NCBI GenBank assembly: GCA_029204225.1
Contig: CM055101.1
Coordinates: forward strand, 60,717,340 to 60,781,339
Length of the DNA stretch: 64,000 nt
Source: Diphasiastrum complanatum
Lineage: Eukaryota; Streptophyta; Lycopodiopsida; Lycopodiales; Lycopodiaceae
Reading direction: 5' to 3'
Part shown: piece after piece, positions 45,230-55,550 of the stretch
Layout of the letters: each line of letters begins with the position of its first letter
Numbering within the stretch: position 1 is the first letter of the stretch
Made by a program: the position numbers and the translations under genes
Notes under the pieces: model-generated
What the model was told of the DNA's origin: nothing
The model's input: only the letters and a program-made list of their open reading frames with translations
The model's database searches: none

Positions 45230-45450
45230 CTCTCACGTTTCCCCTGACTGGGTCCACATTGCTCTCTCTCTACCCAACCATTCGGTCGACCTATCTCTCT
45301 CTCTACCCTTACCCTGCCTCTCTCTCTACCATTACCCTGTTCGGTCCATTACTCTGATTCAGTTGAGATCTCTCTCTACCCTCACCCTGTTCGGTCCAAC
45401 CCTCTCTCTCTCTTCTCTCTTTCTACCCCAGCCGCCCCCCCCCCCCCCAA
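45230..45450 (+). repeat. CT-rich low-complexity stretch with CCCTGTTCGGTCC repeats
   Basis: Repeated phrases of the type tctctctctaccctnaccctgttcggtcca occur about four times, followed by a 14-base C run at about 45434. It lies upstream of the acidic ORF at 45707 and could be a promoter or 5' leader with pyrimidine patches; that is only inference. Confidence 0.6.
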
Positions 45451-45706
45451 ACTCTAGGGCATGCAACCTACAACGCCTCCCTGGGAAATATTCTTCAAAA
45501 ATATTCTCTAAGAATCTTCACTCCTTTCACCTCACAGGGCCAAATTTAACCGGCGGGGGGTCCTGCTCCGAGGCCCTTCCGCCCCAGAAGACTGTGCCCC
45601 CGAGGGCGGAAGGGCTGATCAAAGATGTAATGAGCCATCTACATCGTTTCAACTACAATCTCCATGACAAAATGTAACACCTTTCCAAGATGTCTGAAGA
45701 ATTGAC

Positions 45707-46560
45707 ATGGACAAGGGAAAACAGGTATTACAAAGTCATATTGAATATCCAGCCAGACTTGAACATAATAGGGGAATGTTGGAACAAGGAGCGCAACAAT
45801 CTATAGCAGCCAGAGATGTGCCAACGAATGTCCAACAAAGAGGTGAAGCTTCAAGGATCCAAAATTTTGAGGATGATGAACAATCTGATAGTGAAAGTCA
45901 GGACTCAAATCAAGGGAGCACATTGATACTGATCCCGAAGGAACAATCAATATTGGGAACCTGCTACAATTATGTCTTGGAAATCAAAATGGTAGTGATC
46001 AAGAGGAAATGCTCAGTATGAAAAATCCAATGCAGGAAACTAATTCAAGTGAATATGATGATTCTTCGTCAACATTATCACAGGATGAATTAGAAGAGCA
46101 AATTGATGAAGAAAAATAGTTACCCACGATGGAAAAGCCTATTCAATAGGTGGATCAGCCAACTTTATCAACAACTCTTGATTTTCCATTAAATTCACAA
46201 GAAGTGGCCAATTAGTATTTATGCACTGCTATGGAGTGTACACAAGATTGGCAACATCAATGTAATTTCCAAATTGAATCGAACAAGAAATTTCAAATGC
46301 GAGTACAATATCAATGCAAGGACAACAAAAATCAACTGAGGATAATGAAAACAAGAAATCAACTAAGGATAATGAACAAGAAATTTCAAATGCGAGTATG
46401 ATGTCAATGCAAGGACACTAAAAATTAACTGAGGATAATGAAAACAATGTGGAGAATTATGACGACAACACTTTTTTTCTCAATATTGATCTACAATTGA
46501 GTAATAAAAGGCCAATTCAAACAATAAAGTTGTTAATGAGACAAATTCATTAGAGAAACT
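45707..46560 (+). pseudogene. Acidic, Asn/Gln-rich unrecognised coding stretch
   Basis: An ATG frame at 45707 (MDKGKQVLQSHIEYPARLEH) runs into an acidic Ser/Asp stretch (FEDDEQSDSESQDSNQG). A one-base shift near 45930 keeps acidic text going (SSEYDDSSSTLSQDELEEQI). Stops at about 46118 and 46149 follow, then repeated phrases around caagaaatttcaaatgcgag (46283 and 46379). It precedes family X copy c on the same strand and may be the N-terminal region of that gene. The function is not recognisable. Confidence 0.35.
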
Positions 46561-46694
46561 TAGAGCCCAAAGAGGGCCTTTGAAAAAAATGCTTTTTTAT
46601 TTTTTTTCTTATTTTCGTTGCCATGTGGACCAATTGAAACCTTGAAATCGGAGTTCTACATAACATAGAATTTTTCTAATATAATGTACATTTT

Positions 46695-47490
46695 TTATAC
46701 AAAAGGAAATTTTGGACAAATAGTACCAATTCCATTACCTAGTTTTGAAAGTGATGAATGGATTGCACCGGATGCTACAGTTTCAAAATCATTTCGTTGC
46801 AAGATATATAATGATGTAAAAAATTCATTAAAAATGAGCACGTGATAAAAAACAGTTAGATTGAGTTGGTTTATTTTCTTGAATATATTTGTGGATTTCT
46901 TTTTAAGTGTCAATGTACACAAAACACCAACGATGTTTGTATGCAAAAATTTATTAGATAGTTTATTATCTGAACTTATGGATGAAGGCTGGGACAAAAG
47001 ATCAGATGGAATAATAGAATGCAGAATTAAAATGTCTTCCATGTGCTTCCGTTATCAAATTGAAAAACAAATGTTGAGCTTATGCTTCCATTATCAAAGA
47101 TGGAAAAAAAATAAAAGTAAATGGGTGCCACTTGATCAAGACTTGGAAGCCAGTGGACATTCAAAACGAAAAAATATTGAAATTATATACAATGATGCCG
47201 TTTTGACGTGTGTTGAGGCGGAAGAATATTGGAGTCTAAATTACATCAGGCGGGAACTATTGCTCCTACAAGATGATGTACTTTCATACTTCAGATTCAT
47301 TTTTAATGGTAAACTCGTAAGTAATTGTAAACACTCGATCTTTTATGAAAAATTTCAATCAAAACTTTCTTATACAATCTCTGTGCTAATTGTAACTAAC
47401 TTTGTATTAGTTTTAAGCAGGTACGTAAAAGACATGAGCTCGAGATCAAATGCAGAAATATTGGCGAAACAATCCAACTTATGGAAGAAC
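46695..47490 (+). pseudogene. Family X, copy c (best preserved)
   Basis: The first block (GQIVPIPLPSFESDEWIAPD, then CKIYNDVKNSLKMST) ends near 46845 and matches copy b. After an intron-like gap, the 46920-47320 block reads CKNLLDSLLSELMDEGWDKR, MCFRYQIEKQMLSLCFHYQR, LTCVEAEEYWSLNYIRRELL and FRFIFNGKL, matching copy a. A GTAAGT donor after GKL and an acceptor at about 47420 lead to VRKRHELEIKCRNIG and a stop. The FNGKLV-RKRHELEI stretch looks like strands of a ubiquitin-like fold. No named family fits. Confidence 0.5.
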
Positions 47491-47696
47491 ATTGAGATTC
47501 ACTATCAGCAAATACATGCCAATCATCATGTCTTTTTATCAATATAGAAAATTGCATTCCAGTATTACACTATGGACACAACTTGATTGTAAGAATCTGC
47601 ATTGGTATCAATAAAAAAAAACCCATAAATGGGTTGTTCACATGTAAAATGATTGTATCTTTTTTTTTTTATGTATTTCTATTTACAAATAGATAT

Positions 47697-48055
47697 CTAT
47701 TCAGTCAATTTTTCTATATTTTCTTTATCAGTATTAGGAACTGATAAGGGAACAACTCCTATAATCTCGTCCTCCTCTATTTCAGGAAGGGCCTCAATGC
47801 CTTCTAAGGCAAGAGAAATTTCTATTATAATATTGCCTTCCTCTATATTAGGAAGGACTTTTATTCCTTTTTTATCATATAAAATAAGATCTGCATCCTG
47901 AGCAACCTGAAAGGCTGTTAAGGCATGAGCAACTCCTTTTGAGGGCCCTCGATCCCAGGTGCAACGCTTACACCGTACTGGGCATAGGTTTTGATCAACT
48001 CTTGCCGAAATCTATAAACATCATTAGGAGTATACGGCTCAAGAGTGAACTGTCA
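47697..48055 (-). CDS. Unrecognised antisense ORF with Cys cluster and acidic tail
   Basis: An open antisense frame of about 105 codons without an early ATG reads NLCPVRCKRCTWDRGPSKG, VAHALTAFQVAQDADLILYD, KKGIKVLPNIEEGN and an acidic end (EALPEIEEDEIIGVVP). The CPVRCKRC cluster could bind a metal. Just upstream a second frame (FTLEPYTPNDVYRFRQELIK) starts behind an intron-like acceptor (gatgacag), suggesting an exon shifted by a small indel. I do not recognise the protein. It lies antisense between family X copy c and the CACTA remnant. Confidence 0.35.
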
Positions 48056-48124
48056 TCACAAAACACGAGAATCAGCAAATTACAAACAATGATAGTAAAA
48101 AAATATGAATCAGAATGAAAGGAA

Positions 48125-49408
48125 CTACAAATGAACAGAATATTACCTTTTCAATATCTACATCCACTTGTTAATCATCCTTTTTGGGCAAACCAAAGGC
48201 GAGCTTGGAGAAGATCGGAAGATGGCCCTTTAATCACACCTACACCCATTGGAACGAGAGTAAAAGATTGGTACGACGAGTGGATCAAAGAACATGATGT
48301 AAATGATTCTTTGGATAAGTCAATTTCAAGCATGAAGAGATTGATGATTACCCTATTGGAATAATCTCTTAATCAATCACCTCTTGTATCCTATGCATAT
48401 ATACAAAAACTTGGGTGGGTGAATCTATGTGGAAACATATAATTGGTGAAAAGGACACTGTTGCAGCACGTCAAGGCTTGGAGGTGGCTAAGGTGAAGAG
48501 ACCTTATTGGATTCAAAAAGATGAAAGTGGGATGACAAGTACTCCTAGTGTGCCATGGATTCTAACAAAGGGAGAGCTCTCACATGTAAAAAATATCATA
48601 AGACAAATAAGAACTCCAACTGGCTATGCACATTCCTTGTGCAATTCTTTCACCAAAGATGACAAATTAAGTGGATTAAAATCTCACGATTGGCTAAAGA
48701 TGTTGCAATTCATTCTTCCGATTGCTATTCAAGGTTGCTTAGGAGACAATCTACAAAGTACTTTGTACAAATTAGCATCAATTGTCAGGTATCAACAAAA
48801 CTCATTTGTGACTAGGGACATTAAAAAAGACATGACAATACAAAAAGAATGTGCCCCGTTATTTGTACATTATTTTATGTAATGTTTATCTTGTAGGTGG
48901 ATTACCTCAAAGGAGATGAAATGGAGTGAAATGCATTCGAAACGACAAGAAATGACTAAAATTGTGTGCTTGCTAGAAAGAGATTTTCCAACTTGTTTCA
49001 TGGATATACAAGACTTTCATCTACTTGTGCATTTGGTTGATAAAATTTCCATTGTCGGGCCAGTGTACACTAGATGGATGTTCTACCTTGAGCATTTTTT
49101 GAAAGTTCTAAAAGACTTTGTGAGACAAAAGGCAAGGCCAGAAGGTAGCATCGCAGAAGGTTGGCTTGTTCAAGAATTATTGTTTTACACTACAGAATAT
49201 ACACCCTAGCACGCCAAGGTTATGGCATGATGAAGAGGACGAACACGTTAAAGGTGAATTATCTCAAGGAAAAGGAGTCGTAAGAAAAATGTCTACGTCG
49301 TTACGTGAAAAAATTGGCACGTTCATTTTATACAATTGCGGAAGAATGGACAAGTGGATTTTGAAGTACAAAGAAGCCAACAAGGAGAGAAGTGTGGCCT
49401 TGAGATGA
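48125..49408 (+). pseudogene. CACTA (En/Spm) transposase remnant with DUF4218
   Basis: The 48415-48882 frame contains KRPYWIQKDESGMTSTPSVP, WILTKGELSHVKNIIRQIRT and SGLKSHDWLKMLQFILPIAI, the region after the Transposase_21 core in plant CACTA proteins. The 48916-49209 frame is DUF4218: DFHLLVHLVDKISIVGPVYT, RWMFYLEHFLKVLKDFVRQK and ARPEGSIAEGW. A further frame (49166-49408) continues TPRLWHDEEDEHVKGELSQG. The catalytic core itself and both TIRs are not seen. The leading frame 48131-48364 is not clearly part of it. Frame changes at about 48882 and 49205 may be lesions or lost introns. Confidence 0.75.
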
Positions 49409-49556
49409 AAAAAACAAAAGTACTCTTACAGGAGAAGGAACAAGATGGTGAATCACCATTTGCATGAGAATGACGAGCCATTAGTCAAAACAAAATATTA
49501 AAACCAAAAATTAGAATCAACTCATTCACATTTAACTCATTTTCTTACACACACAT

Positions 49557-49703
<147 letters not shown>

Positions 49704-49859
49704 CTCTCACAAATTCAATCATTCACACACACACTCTCTTCTAAAATCAAATGTCACAATTTTTTTACACACACACTCTCTCTCTCTTTCCATCTATTTA
49801 TCTATCTATCTATTTATTAAAACATAAAACCTTAAGAAATAAAGACCTCTGAGCTCTAA

Positions 49860-49940
49860 ATCTGAAGCCTCAGAATCGCTCTCAAAATCGCTCTCCAAAA
49901 GGGCTCTCAGAATTGCTCTCCAAAATCGCTGCAAAATGCC
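49860..49940 (+). repeat. Short tandem phrases 'cgctctcaaaat'
   Basis: Four imperfect repeats of (a)tcgctct(c)caaaa occur within about 65 bp. No function is apparent. Confidence 0.6.
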
Positions 49941-49989
49941 TCATATTCCTGCAACTGTAGTGCAAAAATGAAGTTCTCAAGAGGGAATA

Positions 49990-50560
49990 TGAAACAATGT
50001 TGGATTCCGACACCCTTAGGGGCCATCAGAATCTGACAATTTTTTTATAGAAGCAAAACGTCAAACCAACGACATGGATTTTAAGTCTAAGCTGGGCCAG
50101 TTGAATTTTCAAGTGGAAAATCAATCTAGGTCTAATAATCAAGAGAAATGATCCCTCATGTAGAGTCATCTCTTCCCTATCTACTACTAGTTATGCAAGA
50201 ATATAAGATAGTCTATTTTATACAAGAAAGTTGTCCATTTTTCACAACTACAAAAAGCACAAATTTCGACATGTGGTTGCAATGGATTTCAAAAAATTTC
50301 ATAAATTTTCGGTATCCAGCATGTTAGTATTTGACATCCCTGTCAAACCCCCATAAAGAAGAACTCCAGCAGCTTGCGGTAGCTGGCAGGAATATAATTT
50401 GAAATAAGATGTCGAAATTCGACAATTTTAAAATATGTCGGATTTCAACAAGTGACGTGGGGGCCATGTGGCAAATTTTTGCTGAGGTAACATCTAGTTG
50501 GTTGTTGGAATCTGACGCATTATATACATGTCGGACTCCGACGGACATATCAGAGTTTTA
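49990..50560. repeat. Cluster of GTCGGA/TCCGAC palindromes
   Basis: Variants of the palindrome TGTCGGA-N-TCCGACA occur at about 50003 (ttggattccgac), 50027 (cagaatctgac), 50410 (gtcgaaattcgac), 50436 (gtcggatttcaac), 50505 (ttggaatctgac) and 50532 (gtcggactccgac). Repeated short motifs of this kind are typical of the subterminal regions of CACTA transposons, and the CACTA transposase remnant ends about 600 bp upstream. A terminal CACTA/TAGTG end was not found. Confidence 0.5.
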
Positions 50561-51059
50561 GGTGTGCATTAAACAAGTTATTCCAAGTTGTGAGTCACTT
50601 TATAATAAATACAGCATTGATGAGCCAGTATTAGAGATTTCATATCTAGATCTACATTTGACACTGGACATTGGATAATTAATCATAATACACCAACAAT
50701 AATGATGTGATAGTGAAGAGTAGGACAACAACATGGCACCGTAGTCACCAACTCTCATCATAAATGTAAAGGTTATAACACTCTCTCTATGAACTACAAA
50801 ACTTTCATTTAATGAAGTCTCAAGGTCCATGCATGCAATAGGTCTTCTCTTCTCTACCTTCATGGTGATTGTGCAAATTTGTGGTCTGTATCATGATAAG
50901 TCAAGTCTGAGGCATCTTCAAGAGGTTCATCTTTAAGTCCAACAGTGAATTAAAAAATCTCCATCACCATATAGAAATTCAACCACTCAATAAACAATTG
51001 CACTTAACAATCCACATAGTTATCACTATTCTTCTCCTTCAACATAAAGGTTCACAAAA
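50561..51059. other. Unassigned region
   Basis: Nothing recognised on either strand apart from short unrelated ORFs. Confidence 0.35.
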
Positions 51060-51860
51060 ACTCTTATCTCACACAATCCCTAGAGAATTCCTCTTTTTCG
51101 AAAAGTTCTCTGAATCTATCCAAAATTCACCACTTCACCACTTCACCCCTCATTTTAAAGGAATTATAAATTTCAATAAAACTTAGCTGGAAAAATAATA
51201 TATGAAAATATTTACACCAAAAAAAGTCAATAATAAGTGCTTCCACTAAAGGATTCACTCTATTACAAACAGGACTTTTCCTTCAAATATTTTCAACCCA
51301 AGTGACAGTGCAATCATTTCATTGAAACCTATTTATGCAACAAAGATATTCAGATTTAAGAAATTGAAACACTTTAACCTTAAAATTTATCTGAATTCCA
51401 AGTCCATTCCCACAAGTAGTAATTTATATGACATAACAGCCTTTCAGAAGAATAACTTCATGTTGGAAAGAATTCATATAAACTAGTCTGATGTCTTATA
51501 TTCAAGAAATTAGTAAGAAGTAAAGGACTAATTAAGTAAGCGAGAAATAGATTTGAGGGCCTTTGATTTTGTAAATAATGAGATACCACATTGGGATCTA
51601 GATTAAACCTCAAAATTTTTCAAAATACCCCACATTTGATCAAACGGTTATCTTTTTCCCATATCGCAACTAGGTACTAAATCACACCCTTGATCATCAG
51701 ACCTTTGCAGTCCTAGAATTTTCTTTCCAAAATTATTGATGTCCCATACCACCAATTTTTCCTTCCAAAAAATCCTTAACCGCCACTATAGGATATTTCT
51801 CTTGTTCCCACATACTGGAGAACCAATTTGTTTGGATGACTGGCATGCCTATCAGATGAA
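51060..51860 (-). repeat. Repeat family R, copy 3 (inverted), left part
   Basis: Read antisense it matches 4660-5590 and the corresponding parts of 7900-8850 and 59700-60650. It stops at 51860 where a copia LTR begins and resumes at 57385. It is the only R copy in the minus orientation. Confidence 0.8.
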
Positions 51861-52123
51861 TGTTAGAAATCAATGCTAAACTTCATTGTTACTTTTTACG
51901 ATGCACATTAATGTTGATAGCTGTGACTAGCTGTCAATAGCCGTAGGCTAGTCTATTAGTCTACTCGTAGGTTTTCTCTCTCTATCAGAGTTCAGAGTTT
52001 ATTTGTACATTTTGACATTCTGTATGATGTAGTGTGATAGAGTGACAGTGCGTGTTCTTCTTTCGCCTTCTTGTGGTGATTGCTTATGGTGAATGCTTGA
52101 TGTTGCATATCTAATTCTTGACA
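51861..52123 (+). repeat. 5' LTR of the full-length copia element
   Basis: 263 bp, TGTTAGAAATC to TTCTTGACA, matching 57117-57379 with about 11 mismatches and no length change. Confidence 0.95.
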
Positions 52124-52135
52124 TGATATCAGAGC
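52124..52135 (+). other. Primer-binding site (initiator tRNA-Met type)
   Basis: TGATATCAGAGC directly follows the 5' LTR, one mismatch from the usual site and the same variant as in the three-LTR element at 1499. Confidence 0.9.
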
Positions 52136-52671
52136 AGCGATAGTCCTGCGTGCCTGATCAGTGAATACAGCTTGTCACAGGCTCCGCAACGAAGTGAGAA
52201 AGTCCTTCACGGGAGGTGAAAGCTTGGAGAGACAAAAATGGCTAGAAGAAATTCTTCTTTGATGTATTTTGTAGGGTTGGATCTCATAATCATCAGTGGG
52301 GAATGAAGACACAGTCCCGGAGGCATTAAAAAGGCCAGGGCAGCATCAAACAGATTGAAAATCTGTTGAGTGGGGGAGATTTTTACAATACTTCCTAGTT
52401 GTTGTGGAAAGTGCTATTTGTGTGAGAGGTTTTCCAAGAAATCTCTCATTTGTCTATTTGGAGTACTGCAAATCACACTAGATAGTGTCTAGTACTACCA
52501 TTCAGAGTTAGAAGGCTTCATACTTTTCACATTACTGATCTCTGTCTTTTGAACGATCACACATTTTGAAATATTTGCAAAGAGGAGGCAGCGTAGCCGC
52601 TGCGCCGAAGTGGAGAATCTAGAATATTCCCTTTGAAAGTTCTTATATTCTCTCTATTTTTAATCTTTTCT

Positions 52672-52915
52672 GTACCAATATTAGATCGACGCGCCAGAGG
52701 TAGAAAAAGAGCAGTCGTACATCTGTGCGTCATACAGATATAACATATCCGTACCAATATCGGATTGACACGCCAGAGGTAAAGAAAACCAAGAGCAGTC
52801 GTACATCCGCGTGTCATACCGATATCACATATCAGTACCCAATATCGGAGCGACGCGCCAGAGGTAAAGAGAATCCCGAGCAGTCGTGCACCCGCGCGTT
52901 GTACCGATATCAGGT
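52672..52915 (+). repeat. Three tandem 79-83 bp repeats in the copia leader
   Basis: Units start at 52672, 52751 and 52834, each beginning gtacc(c)aatat and containing gcgccagaggta, gagcagtcgt and atacagata or taccgatatca. They lie between the primer-binding site and gag. They may affect packaging or translation of the element's RNA, or be a replication accident. Confidence 0.9.
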
Positions 52916-52982
52916 GTACAACCAAAAACTTACAGTTCTATGGTGTGAATAAATTTTGTGATCCAGACTCATCTATCCAGTA

Positions 52983-53845
52983 ATGGCAACTCTAAGCGAG
53001 AGTTTCCTTAATGAGTCAAGCAAATTGGAAGGTGCAGACAACTATGTAGTTTGGAAATTCAAACTGAAGAACATTTTGATGGAAAAGGAGCTATGGGAGA
53101 CCGTGATAGGTGAAGAGACAAGGCCAATGAATGAAGAAAATCAGCGGGTAGGAGAAGACGAAAAGCCCAAAATGTCATCATCTTATCAGTTAGAGATGCA
53201 ATTATTTCCTATATTTCAGATTTAGAAGGACCAAAAGAAACGTGAGATACATTGAAGGCATTGTTTGAAACGACAAATACATCTTGAATACTATTTCTAA
53301 AGACAAAGTTGCATACATTGCGGATGGATGATGGTTATGTAGCTATTGCCGATCACATATTGAAGATCAAAGAGATCCGTGATCAATTAGAAGCAGTTGG
53401 AGAGCGAGTACAAGATTTTGAGATTGTGCAATTGATATTGAATAGTCTGAGTGAGTCACATCAGATGTTTGTGACGAGTATAGCCACAAGTGAAAAATCT
53501 TCCAACCTATGAAGAACTAGGTGGATTGCTTTTGCAAGAAGAGCAATGTCAAGAGAACTTGAAACATCGTAACAGGAGCTATGATCAAGCTCTTGTATTT
53601 AGAGGACGAGGTGGAAGATTTGGCCATGGAAAGTATCAATCGAGAGGAGGAAACTCAAGTCGAGGATCATTTCAACAATTTCATGAGCAAGTCAATGATA
53701 GTCCAAATTGAGGAAATTGGAATCAAGACCGAGGTCAAGGACGCAGCTATTCAAGACAAAATAAACTTGGAAATTGTAGGTATTGCAACAAACCTGGTCA
53801 CTGGGAGCATGAATGCTTCAAGAAACAGAAGGAGATAGAACAAAG
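52983..53845 (+). pseudogene. gag of the full-length copia element
   Basis: The ATG at 52983 opens MATLSESFLNESSKLEGADN, YVVWKFKLKNILMEKELWE, the N-terminal gag domain. A frameshift at about 53160 and further shifts at 53280 and 53500 break it. The middle part (ILKIKEIRDQLEAVGERVQD) and the Arg/Gly-rich linker (VFRGRGGRFGHGKYQSRGG) are readable. The zinc knuckle CRYCNKPGHWEHEC lies at about 53775-53820. The domain order is as in intact copia; the shifts rule out a full Gag. Confidence 0.85.
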
Positions 53846-53978
53846 AAAAGACAAATGGCAAGCGAGAAATTATGCTGATCAACATCAATTTGATGACTAT
53901 TATTATGAAGACAATTATATTGATCAACATCAATACGATGATGATCAATATGAAGATGATACAGGTGAGAGTTCAAAA

Positions 53979-55550
53979 TTGTTCATTACAGCATTAATGA
54001 CAAGTGATGAAGCCAAGGATATCTGGTACATTGATAGTGGTGCATCCAAGCACATGACTTCAAGGAAAGAGTGGTTTTTAGAACTCAAGAAAACTGACAA
54101 TGGTGATGAAGTTGGACAAGCAAATGGCAAATTGCTATCTGTTAAAGGAGTTGGAGTGGTACCAGTGAAGTTAGCCAATGAGAAGATAAAGCATATAAGC
54201 AATGTGCAATATGTACCTGGCTTAGCTAACAATCTACTGTTGGGACGATGGCTGATCAACAACTCAAGGTTGAGTTTGACAGTGACAAATGTCTCATCAA
54301 AGACATCAAGAATCACTACAAAGTGATTGCTACAGGAGCTAGAGTCAACGAGAATAGACTCTACAAACTGAATGCAAGATCTTTTACTCAAGCTATGGTA
54401 AGCACTGTTGATAGTCGAAGTGATCTTTGGCATCAAAGGTTTGGTCATATCAGTGCTCAAAGCTTGCAAATCCTCAAAAGAGATAATCTAGTTGTTGGAT
54501 TGCCTGATATCTCTTTTGAAGGAGGGTTGCATTTTGGGAAAACAGCATAGAGAGAGATTTCTCAAAGATGGAGCAAGAAGAGCCAATGGCATTCTTGATC
54601 TTGTTCATAGTGATCTGTGTGGACCAATACAAACTAGGTCCATTAGTGGTTGTTACTATTTCATCACATTCATTGATGACTATAGTAGACATATCTGGAT
54701 TTATTTCATAAGCAAGAAATCTGATGCTTTTGCCAAGTTTAGAGAGTTCACGGCTCTAGTTGAAAAACAAATAGGTTGGTATATTAAGACCCTCAGATCA
54801 GATGGTGGCGGTGAGTATTTTTCAACAGAGTTTATAAATTTCTACAAGGATCAGGGGATCAAGAGACAAACCACTACACCCTATTCACCACAACATAACT
54901 GAGTTGCAGAACGGAAAAACAGATCCATTGTGGAGATGGCTAGGGCAATGCTTAAGGACAAGGGTTTGCCAAATACTTTTTGGGCAGAAGCATGCAACAC
55001 AGCTACTCATATCTTGAATCGGTGTCCTACGAAGTCCATGGAGGGTAAGACACCTTACGAAGCTTTTACTGGAAAGAAACCTAATGTTTCTCATTTACGA
55101 ATATTTGGTTGTGATGCTTACGCTCATGTACCTGATTAAAAACGAAAGAAGCTGGATGCAAAAGTTGTTAAGTGTATTTTCCTTGGATATGATGAAAGAG
55201 CCAAGGCATACAGGATGTATGACACAGATGCACAAAAGATCATGATTTCCAGAGATGCTACTTTTGATGAGATGGGTCAAAATGACCAAATAAAATTGAC
55301 AATTGACCCCTTTGATGATATAGCTAAAGTGCAAGTGAAGAAAGAAGTTGGTGTCGATATGGAAGAGCCAATGGAAAAAGATAGGGTCAATAATGAGATT
55401 CCTAGGAGAGTGCCTAAGTGGTACTTCTCAGTAACAAGTGACGCTAATAGGGGAGAGACTCCCGAATCAAGTGAGCAGGGAGAGCTTAGAAGATCAAGTA
55501 GAAATCAAAAACCTCCTTCAAGATTAGAGATGACTCTAGCCCTAATGAGT
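53979..55550 (+). pseudogene. Protease and integrase of the full-length copia element
   Basis: Protease: IWYIDSGASKHMTS with the catalytic DSG. After a frame change near 54250 comes the pre-integrase region (DLWHQRFGHISAQSLQ), whose CxxC part is lost (FEGGLHFGKTA, stop). Integrase core: LVHSDLCGPIQTRSISG and LRSDGGGEYFS hold two catalytic Asp. The third acid lies in VAERKNRSI just after a TGA at 54900. The C-terminal part reads FWAEACNTATHILNR, FGCDAYAHVPD, stop, then KVVKCIFLGYDERAKAYRMY. At least three lesions are visible. Confidence 0.87.

Noticed and set aside
45230-45450. Tandem CCCTGTTCGGTCC phrases as a CRISPR-like array
   Set aside because: Spacers are short, low-complexity and CT-rich, and the DNA is plant nuclear; this is simple-sequence expansion.
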